Source: Pseudobdellovibrionaceae bacterium
GTDB taxonomy: Bacteria; Bdellovibrionota; Bdellovibrionia; Bdellovibrionales; Bdellovibrionaceae
Length of the DNA stretch: 64,000 nt
NCBI GenBank assembly: GCA_016785955.1
Contig: JAEUWH010000024.1
Location: 62,001 to 126,000, forward strand
Direction: 5' to 3'
The notes under the pieces were generated by a model. It was not told the DNA's origin. It was given only the letters and a program-made list of their open reading frames with translations, and did not search any database. A program made the translations under genes and the position numbers. How positions within the stretch are numbered: position 1 is the stretch's first letter; every line of letters begins with the position of its first letter. This document shows, piece by piece, positions 63,419-64,000 of this stretch.

Positions 63419-63961
63419 CTAGATATTATTTTCGACCTCAGGATTTGCTTTTCGAAGAGTTTCTTCGATAACGAGTTCACGATCGATGCGATAAAGAAGT
63501 GCTTTTTCTTCTAGATGATCAGAGTCGATGGGTTCAGGATCTGAAAAAAAATCTCGAACACGTTCTATTTTTTTATCCACGGTAACTTTGACTCCCACGC
63601 TGCCATTTTTTGTTTGCACTCGAACCAGGCTCATAGAGATTTTATATCGCATTCCCGCCGAGATATTTGTGCCACCGTCTGGTCGTGTCCAGCCTCCATC
63701 TGAGGGTTTAACATAGTCGGTTTCAATGTGGCCGGTCTCTTGATTTTGTTCTGTGATTGAATATTTTAATACGGTAAGTGCTGCCCGCCAAACGTTGTCA
63801 TAAGACGCTGTGAACACGCGGCTAGGAGGTAAAATCCCGGAACGTTGACGTTTGACTTTATCTTCTTGCAGATCCATAAGGCTGCAAGAAGATAAAAAAA
63901 TGATGCTAATAATCGCTAGCAGACTTTGTAAGATGAGTTGATTTTTCAATTCGGTCTTCAT
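63419..63961 (-). CDS. BamC-like outer-membrane lipoprotein
   Basis: A 180-residue lipoprotein; the signal segment ends FLSSCSLMD (lipobox Cys at about 26). The region FTASYDNVWRAALTVLKYSI and GHIETDYV is typical of BamC/NlpB-type helix-grip domains found in envelope lipoproteins. It contains one such domain rather than the two of BamC, so it may be a related, separate family. The space 63962-64000 holds part of its upstream region. Confidence 0.75.
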   Translation of the reverse strand: MKTELKNQLILQSLLAIISIIFLSSCSLMDLQEDKVKRQRSGILPPSRVFTASYDNVWRAALTVLKYSITEQNQETGHIETDYVKPSDGGWTRPDGGTNISAGMRYKISMSLVRVQTKNGSVGVKVTVDKKIERVRDFFSDPEPIDSDHLEEKALLYRIDRELVIEETLRKANPEVENNI

Positions 63962-64000
63962 GGGTAGAGACTACAGTAACCGCGTTTTGTTGACCAGAAT

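Overview
The window looks like a chromosomal segment of a Gram-negative bacterium of the Bdellovibrio type (phylum Bdellovibrionota). This is inferred from gene content, not proven. Pointers are the many lipoproteins and secreted proteins, several peptidoglycan-active enzymes, two PilZ proteins, a DUF4360 protein, a secreted PHB-depolymerase-like hydrolase, a mitochondrial-type aconitase next to 2-oxoglutarate dehydrogenase genes, and a bacterial topoisomerase VI. The DNA is moderately AT-rich and genes are packed on both strands. I saw no rRNA, tRNA, CRISPR array or prophage.

Layout. 1-3417 (-): four overlapping or abutting envelope genes, the last leaving the left edge. 3709-7434 (+): an HNH nuclease, then topoisomerase VI subunits B and A behind a 380-bp leader holding a 28-bp alternating purine-pyrimidine tract. 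7486-12812: ankyrin lipoprotein, aconitase, FAD-linked oxidase, and a bolA-grxD-DUF2892 cluster. 12868-18959 (+): LtaS-like transferase, DOMON-like protein, NamZ-type muramidase, SLT-like protein, a hypothetical and a STAS-like protein. 19022-24494 (-): sucA-sucB-lpdA with a terminator. 24803-26062 (+): gpmA and a HAMP-like membrane protein. 26247-28632: a complete IS66-family element with an 8-bp target duplication that splits a secreted-protein gene. 29295-34942: hutI, a prepilin-like protein, an acyltransferase, glpK and two PilZ proteins. 34949-35377 (-): a decayed radA fragment. 35443-41952 (+): lytic transglycosylase, orphan DppB/DppC-like permeases, a ZnuC-like ATPase, and a fused ZnuB-ZnuA-like protein. 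41969-49210 (-): housekeeping genes including ychF, pth, rplY, prs, rdgB, rph and a cell-wall amidase. 49211-63961: mostly envelope and secreted proteins (a frameshifted GLUG lipoprotein, a degenerate HD-GYP protein, PHB depolymerase, DUF481, a long secreted coiled coil, MscS, UppP, DUF4360 with a 55-bp triplication behind it), then a YciB/IspZ-like protein, pyrC, and three envelope genes.

Functional themes are central metabolism (aconitase, OGDH complex, GpmA, GlpK, HutI), cell-wall breakdown and recycling (NamZ, two SLT-type proteins, AmiC-type amidase, UppP, possibly DppBC), metal uptake, and chromosome topology. The points most worth a second look are the topoisomerase VI operon with its candidate Z-DNA leader, the ZnuB-ZnuA fusion, the radA remnant, the precisely mapped IS66 insertion, and the gene-end triplication at 59514-59671.
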